DNA of 64,000 nucleotides from NCBI RefSeq assembly GCF_027580225.2, contig NC_073358.2, positions 10,405,001-10,469,000 of the forward strand, read 5' to 3'. Origin of the DNA: Misgurnus anguillicaudatus. Lineage: Eukaryota > Chordata > Actinopteri > Cypriniformes > Cobitidae. The notes beneath the pieces are model-generated. The model saw only the letters and a list, made by a program, of their open reading frames with translations. It did no database searches and was not told the DNA's origin. Below are positions 27,701 through 38,000 of this stretch, one piece after another. The number at the start of each line of letters is the position of its first letter. Position 1 is the stretch's first letter. A program made the position numbers and the translations under genes.

Positions 27701-29336
27701 GCCCGCAGCCAGTGCATGTTTTCAATTGTTTCCAATGGAAGCTCTACGTTTTTCAAATAAGCCAGAAGCTAGTGGTTTTCTTCCACGCTGAAAACTGGCG
27801 CTCGCCGGTTATTCCGCGCTCAGCGCCAAGAGTTGAAAAATATTCAACTTTGGGAGAAAAGCTCCGCTCATCAATGTCAGTTCTCACTCGGCTGTCCAAT
27901 CACAGTGGAGGAGGGGGCGGGATATTACCACAGCAACCAACCGGCTCACAGCTAAAGTATCACAGCTACCAAAGCGCTTAGCTGAAGAAAGCAGGCACTC
28001 AGCTGAAAAAACAGCAGGCATTCGGTGTTGTCCAGGCGTTTTCAGCTGCGTTTAAAAGTTTTGGTATGCACAACCCCTTAAGTGTAGCTCATTTCCATTT
28101 AAAAGTACACATACAAAAACAGGGTGTTTTTGCTCCCACCCAAATAGGAGCATTTTGGACATGCTATAATAAATGATCTGTGGGGTATTTTGGGCTAAAA
28201 CTTCACAGACACATTCTGTGCACACCTGAGACTTAAATTACGTCTTATAAAAATGGGCATAATAGGTGCACTTTAAATCAATATCGACAACCAAACCTTT
28301 CAATAGTTTTTATCACTAGACTAAAATGTTCACATTAAATTGAAAACCTTTAGATTTTTACAATTACATGCACCCATCTGGCAGGTCATTTTTATACATG
28401 GCACATTTTATCAATATGTTTATCCCTGAGAATCGATTCAATGATGTTTGTGCTGCTAACACTACAGAAATGCTATAGAAATACTAAAAGAGCATGTGTC
28501 TGAATGTTTTACATCTGTTCTGAAAATACTGTGTGCCAGCATAATTAATTGTTTTATTACGAAGCAAAAATTGACATTTAAATAAAGTCACTCTTGTGTA
28601 AGTCTTGGACCAAATAATTAAAAAAGCTGAAATATGTTAAATTATTTAAAACAGTTTAGAAAAGCAAGATGCAATTCAGAAAATCGAGGGAAATTGTGGC
28701 TTATTTGTTTTATACAACATAGTTTCTAAAGTTTAGTTATTTTATAGTTTTTTTTTAAAGCTTTTATTCTAGAATGTGGAAAAGAAGACTAAGTGACCCT
28801 CTTGCACATTTCACAGAGATTAAATTATGGTTTCAAACAGCTAAGGTTCAATTTGAGACGATACTATCCTGGGACACAGACTCTTTCAGTAAAGGACATT
28901 TGCATGGACATCTGCGTTCAAAGAACGCACGTACCTTATCTGCGCATGCGCACATAAAGTTCGCCGAGCGCTGCACTGTCCAAGTGGAGAGATTTAAGAA
29001 AGTTTGTTTCGTTCATTTAAAGGATTGTGTCAAAACAGCGAATTGTTCGTGCACGTAGCATGCTTATGCAAAATAAATAATAGCTTGTTTGCTTTGCTTT
29101 GACGCTACTTAAGGACTTTTAATAGGTTAAAAACGGACGAGATGAACTTACCGAGAGGACATGAAGCGCTTCTGCTGTACTGCATTGAATACACAACAAC
29201 AACTTAAGCACTGAGCACGTCCTCTGTTAGCTTGATGTCTACTGTTAAAATCCACATTTGCTATCCGTATACCATGCTTTTTACTGTATTTACCAACGGT
29301 GCAAAATAGTCCCTGTCTAAGGACACACGCTGCCAT
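18798..29336 (-). CDS. poldip2: poldip2, polymerase delta-interacting protein 2, complete, 11 exons
   Basis: Exons (minus): 29336-29152, 25232-25151, 24940-24843, 24767-24668, 22254-22179, 22101-21994, 21911-21775, 20335-20309, 19696-19571, 19214-19135 and 18927-18798. They total 1149 nt and encode 382 aa (human 368). Every junction has GT and AG and the phases agree. The N-terminus (about residues 1-62) is basic and Cys-rich with no acidic run, consistent with a mitochondrial presequence. Residues about 63-200 form the YccV/HspQ-like part (LETVGVFE, FGYRGIVLFPWHARLYDRD, THTYYQVLID). Residues about 218-370 form the ApaG/DUF525 part (RAWQEKNHQWLELS, TTENIRVTVIPFHMGMR, WRIFSLSGTLETVRGRGVVG). 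The family binds PCNA and DNA polymerase delta p50 and also acts in mitochondria. Exon 5 begins at the upstream of two close AGs (TCTCAG), which restores the conserved Ser-Gln. The C-terminal tail after SLESKKD differs from mammals. Confidence 0.95.
20309..20335 (-). CDS. poldip2: poldip2 exon 8, a 27-nt microexon
   Basis: Encodes EAQNSQVYW exactly in frame between MGMR (exon 7) and WRYSIRLENL (exon 9), matching mammalian EAQNSHVYWWRY. It is flanked by ATCAG and GTAAGAG. It is too short for most automatic ORF detection. Confidence 0.93.
20397..20636. repeat. MITE in a poldip2 intron
   Basis: The left end, AGGGGCAGTTTCCCAGACAG, and the right end, CTGTTCGGGAAACTGCACCT, are inverted complements with a few changes. 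AACCTAGTCC and CTAGTCCTGG continue the arms. Confidence 0.85.
21263..21715. repeat. Near-symmetrical 450-bp foldback element
   Basis: TTTATGATAAAAGAGAC at 21429-21445 is the exact inverted complement of 21534-21550. Outer arms (CATGTGAACCTATGTGCA with TGATGCACATAGGTTTACAT, and others) pair to both ends. The two long ORFs here are each other's mirror reading and are not genes. Confidence 0.85.
22352..23558 (+). mobile_element. Tc1/mariner transposon, 1207 bp
   Basis: Termini CACTCACCTAAAGGATTATT (continuing AGGAACACC) and the inverted CATTCACCTAAAGGATTATT differ at one base over 29. A TA duplication flanks both ends (22350-22351 and 23559-23560). Length and content are those of a full Tc1-like element. 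Confidence 0.95.
22501..23525 (+). pseudogene. Decayed Tc1-like transposase
   Basis: It starts MGKKGDLSNFERGMVVGARR with a helix-turn-helix (ISQSAQLLGFSRTTISRVYK). The reading then jumps frame at about 22660. Further stops interrupt the catalytic core after SLMSLDFC at 22976. A frame carrying the last catalytic block (PPQSPDLNPIEHLWD, with the E of DDE) runs to 23454 and ends in a stop. The enzyme would cut and paste DNA at TA sites; this copy cannot encode it. Confidence 0.93.
25341..26653. mobile_element. hAT-like non-autonomous element with nested MITE
   Basis: Flanked by the direct repeat ATTACAAAT at 25332-25340 and 26654-26662. Ends TAAAGGTCGACC and GGTCAACCTCT are an imperfect inverted pair. 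A MITE sits inside at about 26211-26581 (TAAAGGTGGAATACG to AAATTGCACCTTTA). It lies in poldip2 intron 1. Confidence 0.7.
26816..28276. repeat. Fish repeat with inserted foldback (poldip2 intron 1)
   Basis: ATTAAAGAGCACCTATTATGC at the left pairs with GCATAATAGGTGCACTTTAA at the right. Inside, 27672-28080 is a foldback (TTAGGGGGCGTGCACACCAA with GGTATGCACAACCCCTTA). The 89-codon frame at 27712-27981 is part of that repeat. Confidence 0.7.
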
Positions 29337-30587
29337 TTTTATTTGGAAGAGCGGCCAGTGCGCATGTTAAGGCATTGCAGGTAAAAGTTTGACTATAGTG
29401 CCATCTTGTGCTTTAATGACTTTTTGCTATACAGCAAACCATGCATAGGCTACTTACTATACGTTTGCATGAATTTCACTTTAATGTAATGTTTCCAGCC
29501 TTGTTTTGATGTGGCCAGAGAAACATCATGTAAAGGAGTCACCTAACATTGTGTAATGGTCAACCTGTCCACGATTGTTATTATATCTCCTAACAAAATA
29601 AGCACATATCCCTTCAATATCTTCCTCTGGATTAAAGGATGTAGTTGCATCTGGACCACACACATACAAGCTGACACCCAAAACATGACCGAGTAAGACT
29701 GTAGATTTAAACACCAGGATTATGGGAATTTATTATATTTTATTTGAAGATTATTTTGCACTGGAGATGATTATGATACATAGAGATCAGTGTCCGGTAG
29801 GTTATAGGAAACCCGGGAGGTTTACAGTCTTCTCTCTGTTTGCCCCATAATCACTTTGATAGTAATATATTGTGTTCAGATCTTCCAATCCAAATGTAAT
29901 CTAAGCCACGTAATCTGATATAACATGAGGGTTTATTTTTTTATTATTGTTTACAGCTAGTTTATTGTGAATTCCTTTGTTTTGAAGATGGAAATATATT
30001 GTAAATATTCACAAGGTTGTTTATGGTTTTCATACTTTCATATCCCACATTCATTTTTATGTTACGATAAATTAATTTTTATACTATGAACATTACTATA
30101 ATGTTTATTTACAGTTATTTCATAAAATGTTGTTTTGCAAACAAAAAAGATGTTTATGAAGAAATCAGAGTGCAGATCTAAGAGTAACAACATGAAAATG
30201 TTAAAGAAATGGATACTTTTAATATGTAAAAGGTATAAATAAATAGATAAACAACAAATGTAGCTAGACCTACACTAATCAATCAATTCACAACATTATA
30301 ATCTTAATAAAATAATACACAAAATGACTATGTTTAACATTATTTACATCATATTTACAAGGTGCAGAGAGAACCAATATACACAGAGAAAGGTTCACGT
30401 TCACTGTTTAAGGTTTATGTTTATATATTTTTGTATCATGTGTTATATCAGAATGGTGACAAAGTTGCTGGCCAATCCAAAATTCTACATTAACACTTAT
30501 CAAAATAGCAAAAATGCACACTCCATACTGCAATAACACAATAAAAATTTTTTTATAAAGTACTACTACAATATTATCCACTATGTG
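29337..30587. other. Intergenic region between poldip2 and sebox
   Basis: AT-rich. It should contain the poldip2 promoter next to 29336 and the sebox 3' UTR next to 30588. A 62-codon minus frame at 29526-29714 is unrecognised. No TMEM199-like coding sequence is visible. Confidence 0.5.
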
Positions 30588-32094
30588 TTAACAGTCTTCC
30601 AGGTTGGTGACTACAGCTGAACTATAGATAAGTTCAGATATGTCTCCTAGTGAAGTCTGAGGATAGTGAATCAGACCCTGACTCTGTCCATGTAAAGCTA
30701 CATCTAAACCAATTGGATGTGCAGGAACGTCCACAGTGGTGTGAACGGACTGATCTGAACTACAATAGGATTTGAATTGATGCCCAGAAAAACCTTCAGG
30801 GTGGGATGTAAAGCAGTTCACCTGCCAGAGGCAGTCTGACTGATTTTGGAATGAGTGCTGAGGTGGCCTGTCTGATGGGAAAGATGAAGATCCAGATGAA
30901 TGGGGGTGTCTGTCACCCCAGGGCAGGACTCCAGGCAGGTCTGGAGAAATGGGTGGAGGATGTGGAAGATTCTGAGACCAGGGACTGAGCGCTTGTCTAA
31001 AGCTAGACTGATGGTAGTTAGGGCTTCTGTTCGCTGTTGGATATCTTTCAGGTCTGTCTCTGTGTATTGAAGTGGTTGAACATTGCTCTGGGGTAAAACC
31101 AGGGTTGGACGTTACAGGTACATGTGGAAATGAAGACAAAGAGCTCACTCCTGTCGATGGACTCCTGACTGGTCTAGACAGTTTCTTACTTTTCATACTG
31201 CGAGCTCGTCTGTTTTGAAACCACACCTAGAAAAGAAATAATTAAATGAAATTATTTTTTATATGAATGAAATAAAATCTACACTGGGTTCTTCACATGC
31301 AGCAAAAACATACACAGTCAGAAAAAAATTACAAAAAATGGTCCCTAGCTGTTACTGGGAAGGTACATTTTTATAATATAAGGTAGCCTACTGCCTCAGT
31401 GACAGCTTGGGACAATTTTTTGACAATTTTTTCCTGACAGTGTATGAATAATTTCTGTTTCTCAAAGGACGTTCAAATCATTTTAAAGCATTTATAAAAT
31501 TTTGTGCAACATAAACCATGTTGCTCAACAAAAACTTTATTTTTAAGAGTGTACTAAATAAAATCATATTTCTTTTGACTTTATATTATTATTACCTGAA
31601 TTTTACTTTCGGGAAGCAGGGTGACGGCCGCCAGACTCTCGCGCAGTGTGATATCTGGATATGGGGTCATCAAGAACGCGCGCTCCAGTTCGGAGAGTTG
31701 CGCGCGGCTAAAGATGGTCCTCTTTCTCTTCCTCTGTCCGTCTGGAGGGTTATTTCTTTCCACTTCAGGTGAAGACAACGTTTGGTCGGCTGTTACATGT
31801 AAACAAATGCAAAGTGTTTTTACAACTCAGTAAACCAAGAGAATGCGTTCTTGCGCATACCTCATTTGTAGTTCAAATGTATTTAATCTTTAATGATATA
31901 TAATTAAATATTTATTATTAAATACTAGAAATACAAAAATACCCTAATTATATATATATATACATATATATATCCAAAATATTAATATTCTTACCTGTAA
32001 AATGGACCATGTTTTTGTTAAAAATAAAATCACTTTCTGTCTCCAAGCTTATTTTTTTAACTAAATCGAAAGATTGGTCTAAAAATAACGCCAT
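30588..32094 (-). CDS. sebox: sebox (mezzo), Mix/paired-like homeodomain transcription factor, complete, 3 exons
   Basis: Exons (minus): 32094-31995, 31789-31596 and 31226-30588, giving 933 nt and 310 aa with clean GT-AG junctions. The homeodomain occupies about residues 53-112: [20 protein letters not shown], then helix 3 [12 protein letters not shown] split by intron 2, with Gln at homeodomain position 50. The rest (about 113-310) is a Ser/Pro/His/Gln-rich tail with no known domain, ending in an acidic LEDC. It lies upstream of poldip2 in the same orientation; mammalian SEBOX sits next to POLDIP2, which separates it from the related mixl1. From family knowledge, zebrafish sebox (mezzo) is an early Nodal target promoting mesendoderm. 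Exon 3 starts with GTG (Val) at an acceptor, not at a start codon. Alternative: another Mix-family paralogue. Confidence 0.87.
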
Positions 32095-32202
32095 AGCCTT
32101 TAAATTACGCGTCGATAAACTCGTTTAGTGCTGTATCTCGAGAGATTCCGTTGTCTCCACGTCCAAAGATGTAATGTTCCAGAGTCCAGCTGAACCCACA
32201 GA

Positions 32203-32209
32203 CTTTATA
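32203..32209 (-). promoter_or_regulatory. TATA box of sebox
   Basis: The minus strand reads TATAAAG here, 109 bases upstream of the sebox ATG. This would put transcription start at about 32175 and give a 5' UTR of about 80 nt. Seen directly as a motif; its use is inferred. Confidence 0.5.
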
Positions 32210-33255
32210 CTGCCTCCATTTCACACCCACGACGCGTCTATCGTCCTTCAAGGTGTCATCGGTGACAGTCAACATCACTGACAGACAATTGGAGAGAGGC
32301 TTTCTACTTTGATCCCCTACCCCCAATAAGGTGACCTCTCCACTCCTGTCTGACAGCTTTGGACCCATCTCACATCCAGGACAGGAAAGCAAAGATTCAG
32401 ATGTTGTCTGATGGCTCTTCTGCAGATTCTTTATTAAGCAAATAACCACAAACACACTTCACGTGAATGTTACTGTCTGTCACATGTCAAAATAATACTA
32501 TATTATAAATAATATTAATATTAATATTATATATATATATATATATATACAATAAATACACTATATACTTTAAAAAAACTGCGGCATTTTTGTCAAATCA
32601 ATATATAAAATAACATATAAAAATAATTTTATGCAAAATATATGTTAATATAGTATATATTAGTGTTTTATATTTTTGTATAATATTACTTTTTATTATA
32701 TAGGCTATTTTATTTATATGACAAAAGTAATACAACAAAAGTGGAATAATACAATTGAAAAGAACATACCAGATCTTAAATATTTCGATGTCTTTCTATT
32801 TTTTATTTTAAGTATTATTTTTAAACGTAGGCTATCTATATAATTTCTTGTAAAATCGTATACTTTTGGGCGAAGTCGTTGCAAGCATTTCACGACATGT
32901 CGTATGGTTGTGTTTGTGACCAATGAAACTTGAAACCTGAATTACAATTAAAATAAAGTAAACACGAATAAATAGCAAGTGATATGCCGGTTACATTTTT
33001 TCTAATATCTGGTGACATATTATTATCTAAGGATGATATTACTTGTAGGGATTAAGAGCGATGTACAACCGAATGAAGAGTAATCTAAACCCAAGATTAT
33101 TTTAGTAATCTGTGCGGTTTTAAGTTTTTGTCGGTATGAAGCTGCATCACTTTCAGAACAACATCTAAAAAACAAGGGCAACAGTTAAGCTGAAAAGAGA
33201 TCTTTAAAAATCTAACATATTCATTTACATGATTAAACCTGAGACATTGCGCTGG

Positions 33256-33402
33256 AATACACACATTTCACGCGTGGCGGATTCCGGGCTCTTTAAGGGC
33301 CATTTCATGTAGTGTCAACACCCACAGGTACAGGGAAATCACTACTACAATGAGATGAAACATGGCAGGTAAATCGGACTACAGACCAATCACAATCAGA
33401 CT
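33256..33402. promoter_or_regulatory. Candidate Nodal-response cluster upstream of sebox
   Basis: AATACACA at 33256-33263 fits the FoxH1 consensus AAT(A/C)(A/C)ACA. Two CAGAC Smad half-sites follow at about 33379 and 33397. A second FoxH1-type site, AATCCACA, lies at 33673-33680. They sit 1.2-1.6 kb upstream of the sebox ATG. Zebrafish sebox responds to Nodal, which makes the match plausible, but such short motifs also occur by chance. Confidence 0.25.
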
Positions 33403-34398
33403 TGATCATAAAAGGAAATCTGACAATGTTTATATGTTTTATAACTTGTCAATGTATTATGAATACATTATATAGTGTGTTTTAAACTATCCACTGAAAT
33501 TGATTTTGCTTTTATGATGTCGTTCATTTTTAGCCTGATAAAACATGTCCATTTATTCAAAAATTTTGATTAAATTTTGATTAAATGAATAAATTAAAAT
33601 AATTTTCCAATCACGTAGGCTACCTGTTGTCTATTCAATTAACATAATAATATATAAAATTAGACTGATAATAATCCACATGATATTATAACACCATTTT
33701 ATAAAAAACATTTTAATGTAGCCCAATCTGTTACATGCCAGAAGTGCTTTCTTCGTGTTTTCAGATGTTTTATTTTTTTCTTTACTCTTACAATAACACT
33801 GGCATCACAGAAAACAATATCTGAGTGCCAGTGGAAGAGGATGTGGGTTATATGGAGGGTTTGAGAGATATTAAAAATCCTATTAAACATACACTGATGA
33901 CCAGGATTTGGGAGAGTTTGTGTTCGAGACGCTTGCGTTTGTTTTACCGATAACCACACGGTGGCGCACATGTGCCGTGATTCATGAGGTCAACATAATG
34001 GTCTTGTGGGTGATGGACGGTCTGCGTCTATAACTGCACTGTTTTTCGTGTAGCTCTTATGTGCTTTTTTCTGCCGTTTGTTTATGTAATACTGTGCTTT
34101 AAGTGGCCTGCTGCTTTAACTGAACTTTTTATTTGGAGTTAGCTTTATATTTTACAAAATATATTTTTGGTTGGACAATAAATACAAATGAATTACAATT
34201 TTTTACTATTGTAAATAAAGGTGAAAGCAGAATTTGAAAATAGATTATGTGACTTTACACAAATATAATTACTGTTGAACATATTTATGTGTTTAAGATT
34301 TCAATAAAATAATTTTAAAATGTATATGGGTCAGTACTAAATACCACTAAAGTAAAAAACAAATCCCTCTTTTAATATTGTTTAGTAGTGCCAGCAGC

Positions 34399-34401
<3 letters not shown>

Positions 34402-34461
<60 letters not shown>
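34402..34461. repeat. (TA)n microsatellite
   Basis: About 30 uninterrupted TA units. Confidence 0.97.
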
Positions 34462-34464
<3 letters not shown>

Positions 34465-35007
34465 CATTTGGTATATTACATTTGTGACATGTTACAATCC
34501 TTTATTGAGTTTTATTTGCTATTTTTTCCTTGTAAAGCATAGGTACAATATACAAAATAATACATTATTATCATAGAACTACATATTTATATGATTTTGA
34601 GGTTATGCGTCATCTCTGTGAGTCTGTCATAGTAAATTTGTATCATATTTAAGAAGAAACATAACTGACACCCATGTTGGCACTCTCTGACCATTCGGGG
34701 GTTGACCGGGTCTCCGCCCCTTTACTTAGAAATCAACGTATTATCATATAATAATTACAATATGCTAAAGAAAACAAAATATGAATGGGCTATGAACATG
34801 TAAATGGTATACAAAATAAACCATAGTTCCAAGTTATATTATAACATTATAAAGGCACAATCGGATTTTAACTTGCCACCGCCCCCTATGCTAAATAGTC
34901 ATCTCCATTCAACGTCACCGGTGTCTGGCGGGAGTTGCTTTTTTAACACGCGCACATCTAGTTCTCCGGAGCTTTGTGTTGTGTTATCACAAGTTTTGTT
35001 AGCAGAA

Positions 35008-38000
35008 ATGATCGGACAGAAAAGCATTACGTCGTTTTTCTCGCCAAAGTCCAAGAAAAGAAATCTGGACGAGGATGCAAGAGATGACGTGAGTAAACAT
35101 TGAAGTACATTACACTACATCAGCGCGGGTGACAGCAACAAACATCTGACATTTTGCGTTAACTATGAATTAATACCACTGTAACTTAGTTGACTTAATG
35201 TTTTTTCGTTTAACCCAGTTGTGTATTATATCATGTTAATGCATAAACATGATCAAGTTTTCTATTTCCCGCGAAATACATTCCGTCAGTCCCGGAAGTA
35301 CATTTACGTCACTTTGTCAAACAAAAGTTAGCGTGTTGTTTCAAAATAAACTGGGACGCGGTTTGTAGTAGCACAAAATTTCGCAATTTTTTTTAAAACA
35401 ATGCCGCTGCATTTTGTGAACAGTTTATGCTCTACTGTGTTATTTCAGATGTTTGTTTTTCGCAATGAAGTGAAACTTCATCAATTCTGCACAGGACATA
35501 ATGTTTTCAAACATAGCATCTAGACTTTTAAATGCGCCGATGTCAGGCCGTTTTGCCAAACGAGCATATAATTCAACCAAATACACTACAATATCGTCTC
35601 ACTCTCAGGTGAAAAAGCAGAAGAAGGAGAGCAGCGGTGTTATACCTTCACCATCACTGAGTCCAGAGCAGCTGGAGCGGATCTCCGCAAACAAGAAAGC
35701 GGCTCTGTTGAAGCTTGCTGCACACCAGCACGTGCCGGAGGGTGTCGGAGAGAGCTGGACAAAAGCACTGAATGGAGAATTCGGAAAACCTTATTTTAAA
35801 TCAGTAAGACACTTTAACATGTGATGTGTGTCTGGTGGGCTAGTTGTCACAGTTGTGTCCCAGCCTGGTTTTATCTGGTGAAGCAGACTAGTTTTAGAGG
35901 GCTTTTGGACCATTTTAGCTGTTCTTAACTAGTCAGACTAAAAGACCAACTGACCCACCAGCTTGTCTAGGATGGGATAACCAGCTAAAACCATCTTTTG
36001 CCACTTAAACCAGCTAAGAGATCATCTAAAACCAGCCAACCATCTTAGACTGGTCATGGCAGTAGGGATTATTAGTAACTATTAGATAAAAATAGAATCT
36101 ATTGTGTGTATATACTATATACACACACACACACACACACACCGATCAGCTATAACATTATGACCACCTGCCTAATATTGTGTAGGTCCCCCTTTTGCCA
36201 CCAAAACAACCCTGACCCGTTGAAGCACGGATTTTTTTTTACCAGAACCAGCATTCACTTTTTCAGCAATTTCAGACAATTGCAGACCCTGTCTTTTCCT
36301 TCCTTAGACCACTTTTGATAGGTACTACCCACTGCAGACCAGGAACATCCCACAAGAGCTGCAGTTTTGGAGATGCTCTTTCCCAGATATCTACCTATTA
36401 CAATGTGGCCCTTGTCAAACTCGCTTAGATCCTTACGCTTGCCCATTTTTCGTTCTAAGTCTAACACATCAACTTCTTTCAATCATGATGTTATGTTATG
36501 GCTGATCGGTGTATATTAGGATCTACAAACACTATGCATGTGTGTATATAGGATTATAATGCAAGAACAGTAACAAAATCATATTTCTCTTTTGCAGTTA
36601 ATGTCTTTTGTTGAAGAGGAGAGGAAAAAGCACACCGTCTATCCACCTACACATCAAGTTTTTACCTGGACACAAATGTGTGATATAAAAGATGTGAGTT
36701 TTGCATGTAGAAAGTTGCATTCACACATGATGCTTAAAATATCAAATCTTACAAATAAAGGGACACACCACTTGTTTTGAAAATATACAAATTTTCCAGC
36801 TCCCTTAAAGGTAAACATTTATTTTTACCATTTTGGAATCCATTCAGCCGATCTCCGGGTCTGGCGCTACCACTTTTAGCTTAGCTTAGCATAATCCATT
36901 AAATCTGAATAGACCATTAGCATCGCGCTCAAAAATGACCAAAGAGTTTCAATATTTTTCCTATTGAAAACTTGACTCTTCTGTAGTTACAACGTGTACT
37001 AAGACCGACAGAAAATTAAAAGTTGCGATTTTCTCGGCAGATATGGCTCGGAACTATACTCTCATTCTGGCGTAATAATCGATGACTTTGCTGGTGTAAA
37101 ATGGCTGCAGGAGAGCAATGATATTATGAAGCAGCCAAAAATAGTCCTTTAAAATAGTAATTAGTAATAGCAGGGGACTATTTTCGGGCACTGCCTAATA
37201 TCCTTGCGCCTCCTGCAGCCATGGGCAGTGAGCAATTTTGTGTTAAAAATTGCTTTTAAATTATTATGAATAAATGGCGATCGATATAGGAGACAATAAC
37301 AAGATGAGAGTGGTGTTTGGGACTGATCATTTCTTTTGTGATGGCAGATAAAGGTTGTTATACTCGGCCAGGATCCTTATCATGGACCTAACCAGGCTCA
37401 TGGGCTGTGTTTCAGCGTTCAGAGACCTGTGCCACCTCCACCAAGGTATTACAAGCATCTTTCTGTTTAAACACTATCACAAGCATGTTTGAATTTGAAG
37501 GCTTGATTAGCAATTTCAATAAATTATGATTAAACCACTTTTGCTCCTTCACAGCTTGATAAACATGTACAAAGAACTGGCATCGGACGTAGAAGGCTTT
37601 CAGCATCCTGACCATGGAAATCTTACGGGATGGGCAAAGCAAGGTCAACTTCCAATGTGTTTTTGATTTATTAAAGGGAAAGTTCATCCAAAAATGTAAA
37701 TTACCCCATGATTTACTCACCTTTAAGCCATCCTCGATGTGTATGGTTATCTTTTTCAGACAAACACAATCAGAGTTATATTAGAAAATGCCCTGGCTGT
37801 TCCAAGCTTTATAATGGTAATAAATGGTGCTTCTGATCCATCCTTCACAGAAATAATCCACACAGCTTCATGGGGTTAATAAAGGCCTTCTGATGGCAAT
37901 CAATGCAATTTTGTAACAAAAAATCAATACGTAAAACTTTACCGTTCACAAGAGTGCATTTCCAGCGTAGGACAAAGCGTATGAGATGTAGTGACATTGT

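Larger units (their letters stand above)
32210..35007. other. Divergent intergenic region between sebox and ung
   Basis: It contains TA repeats near 32525-32550 and 34402-34461, and otherwise AT-rich unique sequence. The last 150 bases before 35008 are GC-richer and fit the nuclear ung promoter. Confidence 0.4.

Noticed and set aside
29526..29714. 62-codon minus ORF between poldip2 and sebox
   Set aside because: It looks faintly protein-like but matches no family I know, is not TMEM199, and has no clear splice partners; there is not enough to call a gene.
32105..32455. 116-codon ORF upstream of sebox
   Set aside because: It overlaps the sebox promoter and TATA box on the same strand and ends just before the sebox start; it is likely chance.
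36255..36482. Possible complete helix-turn-helix gene on the minus strand in ung intron 2
   Set aside because: It is the N-terminal remnant of a Tc1 transposase bounded by the element's inverted ends; the catalytic part is deleted.
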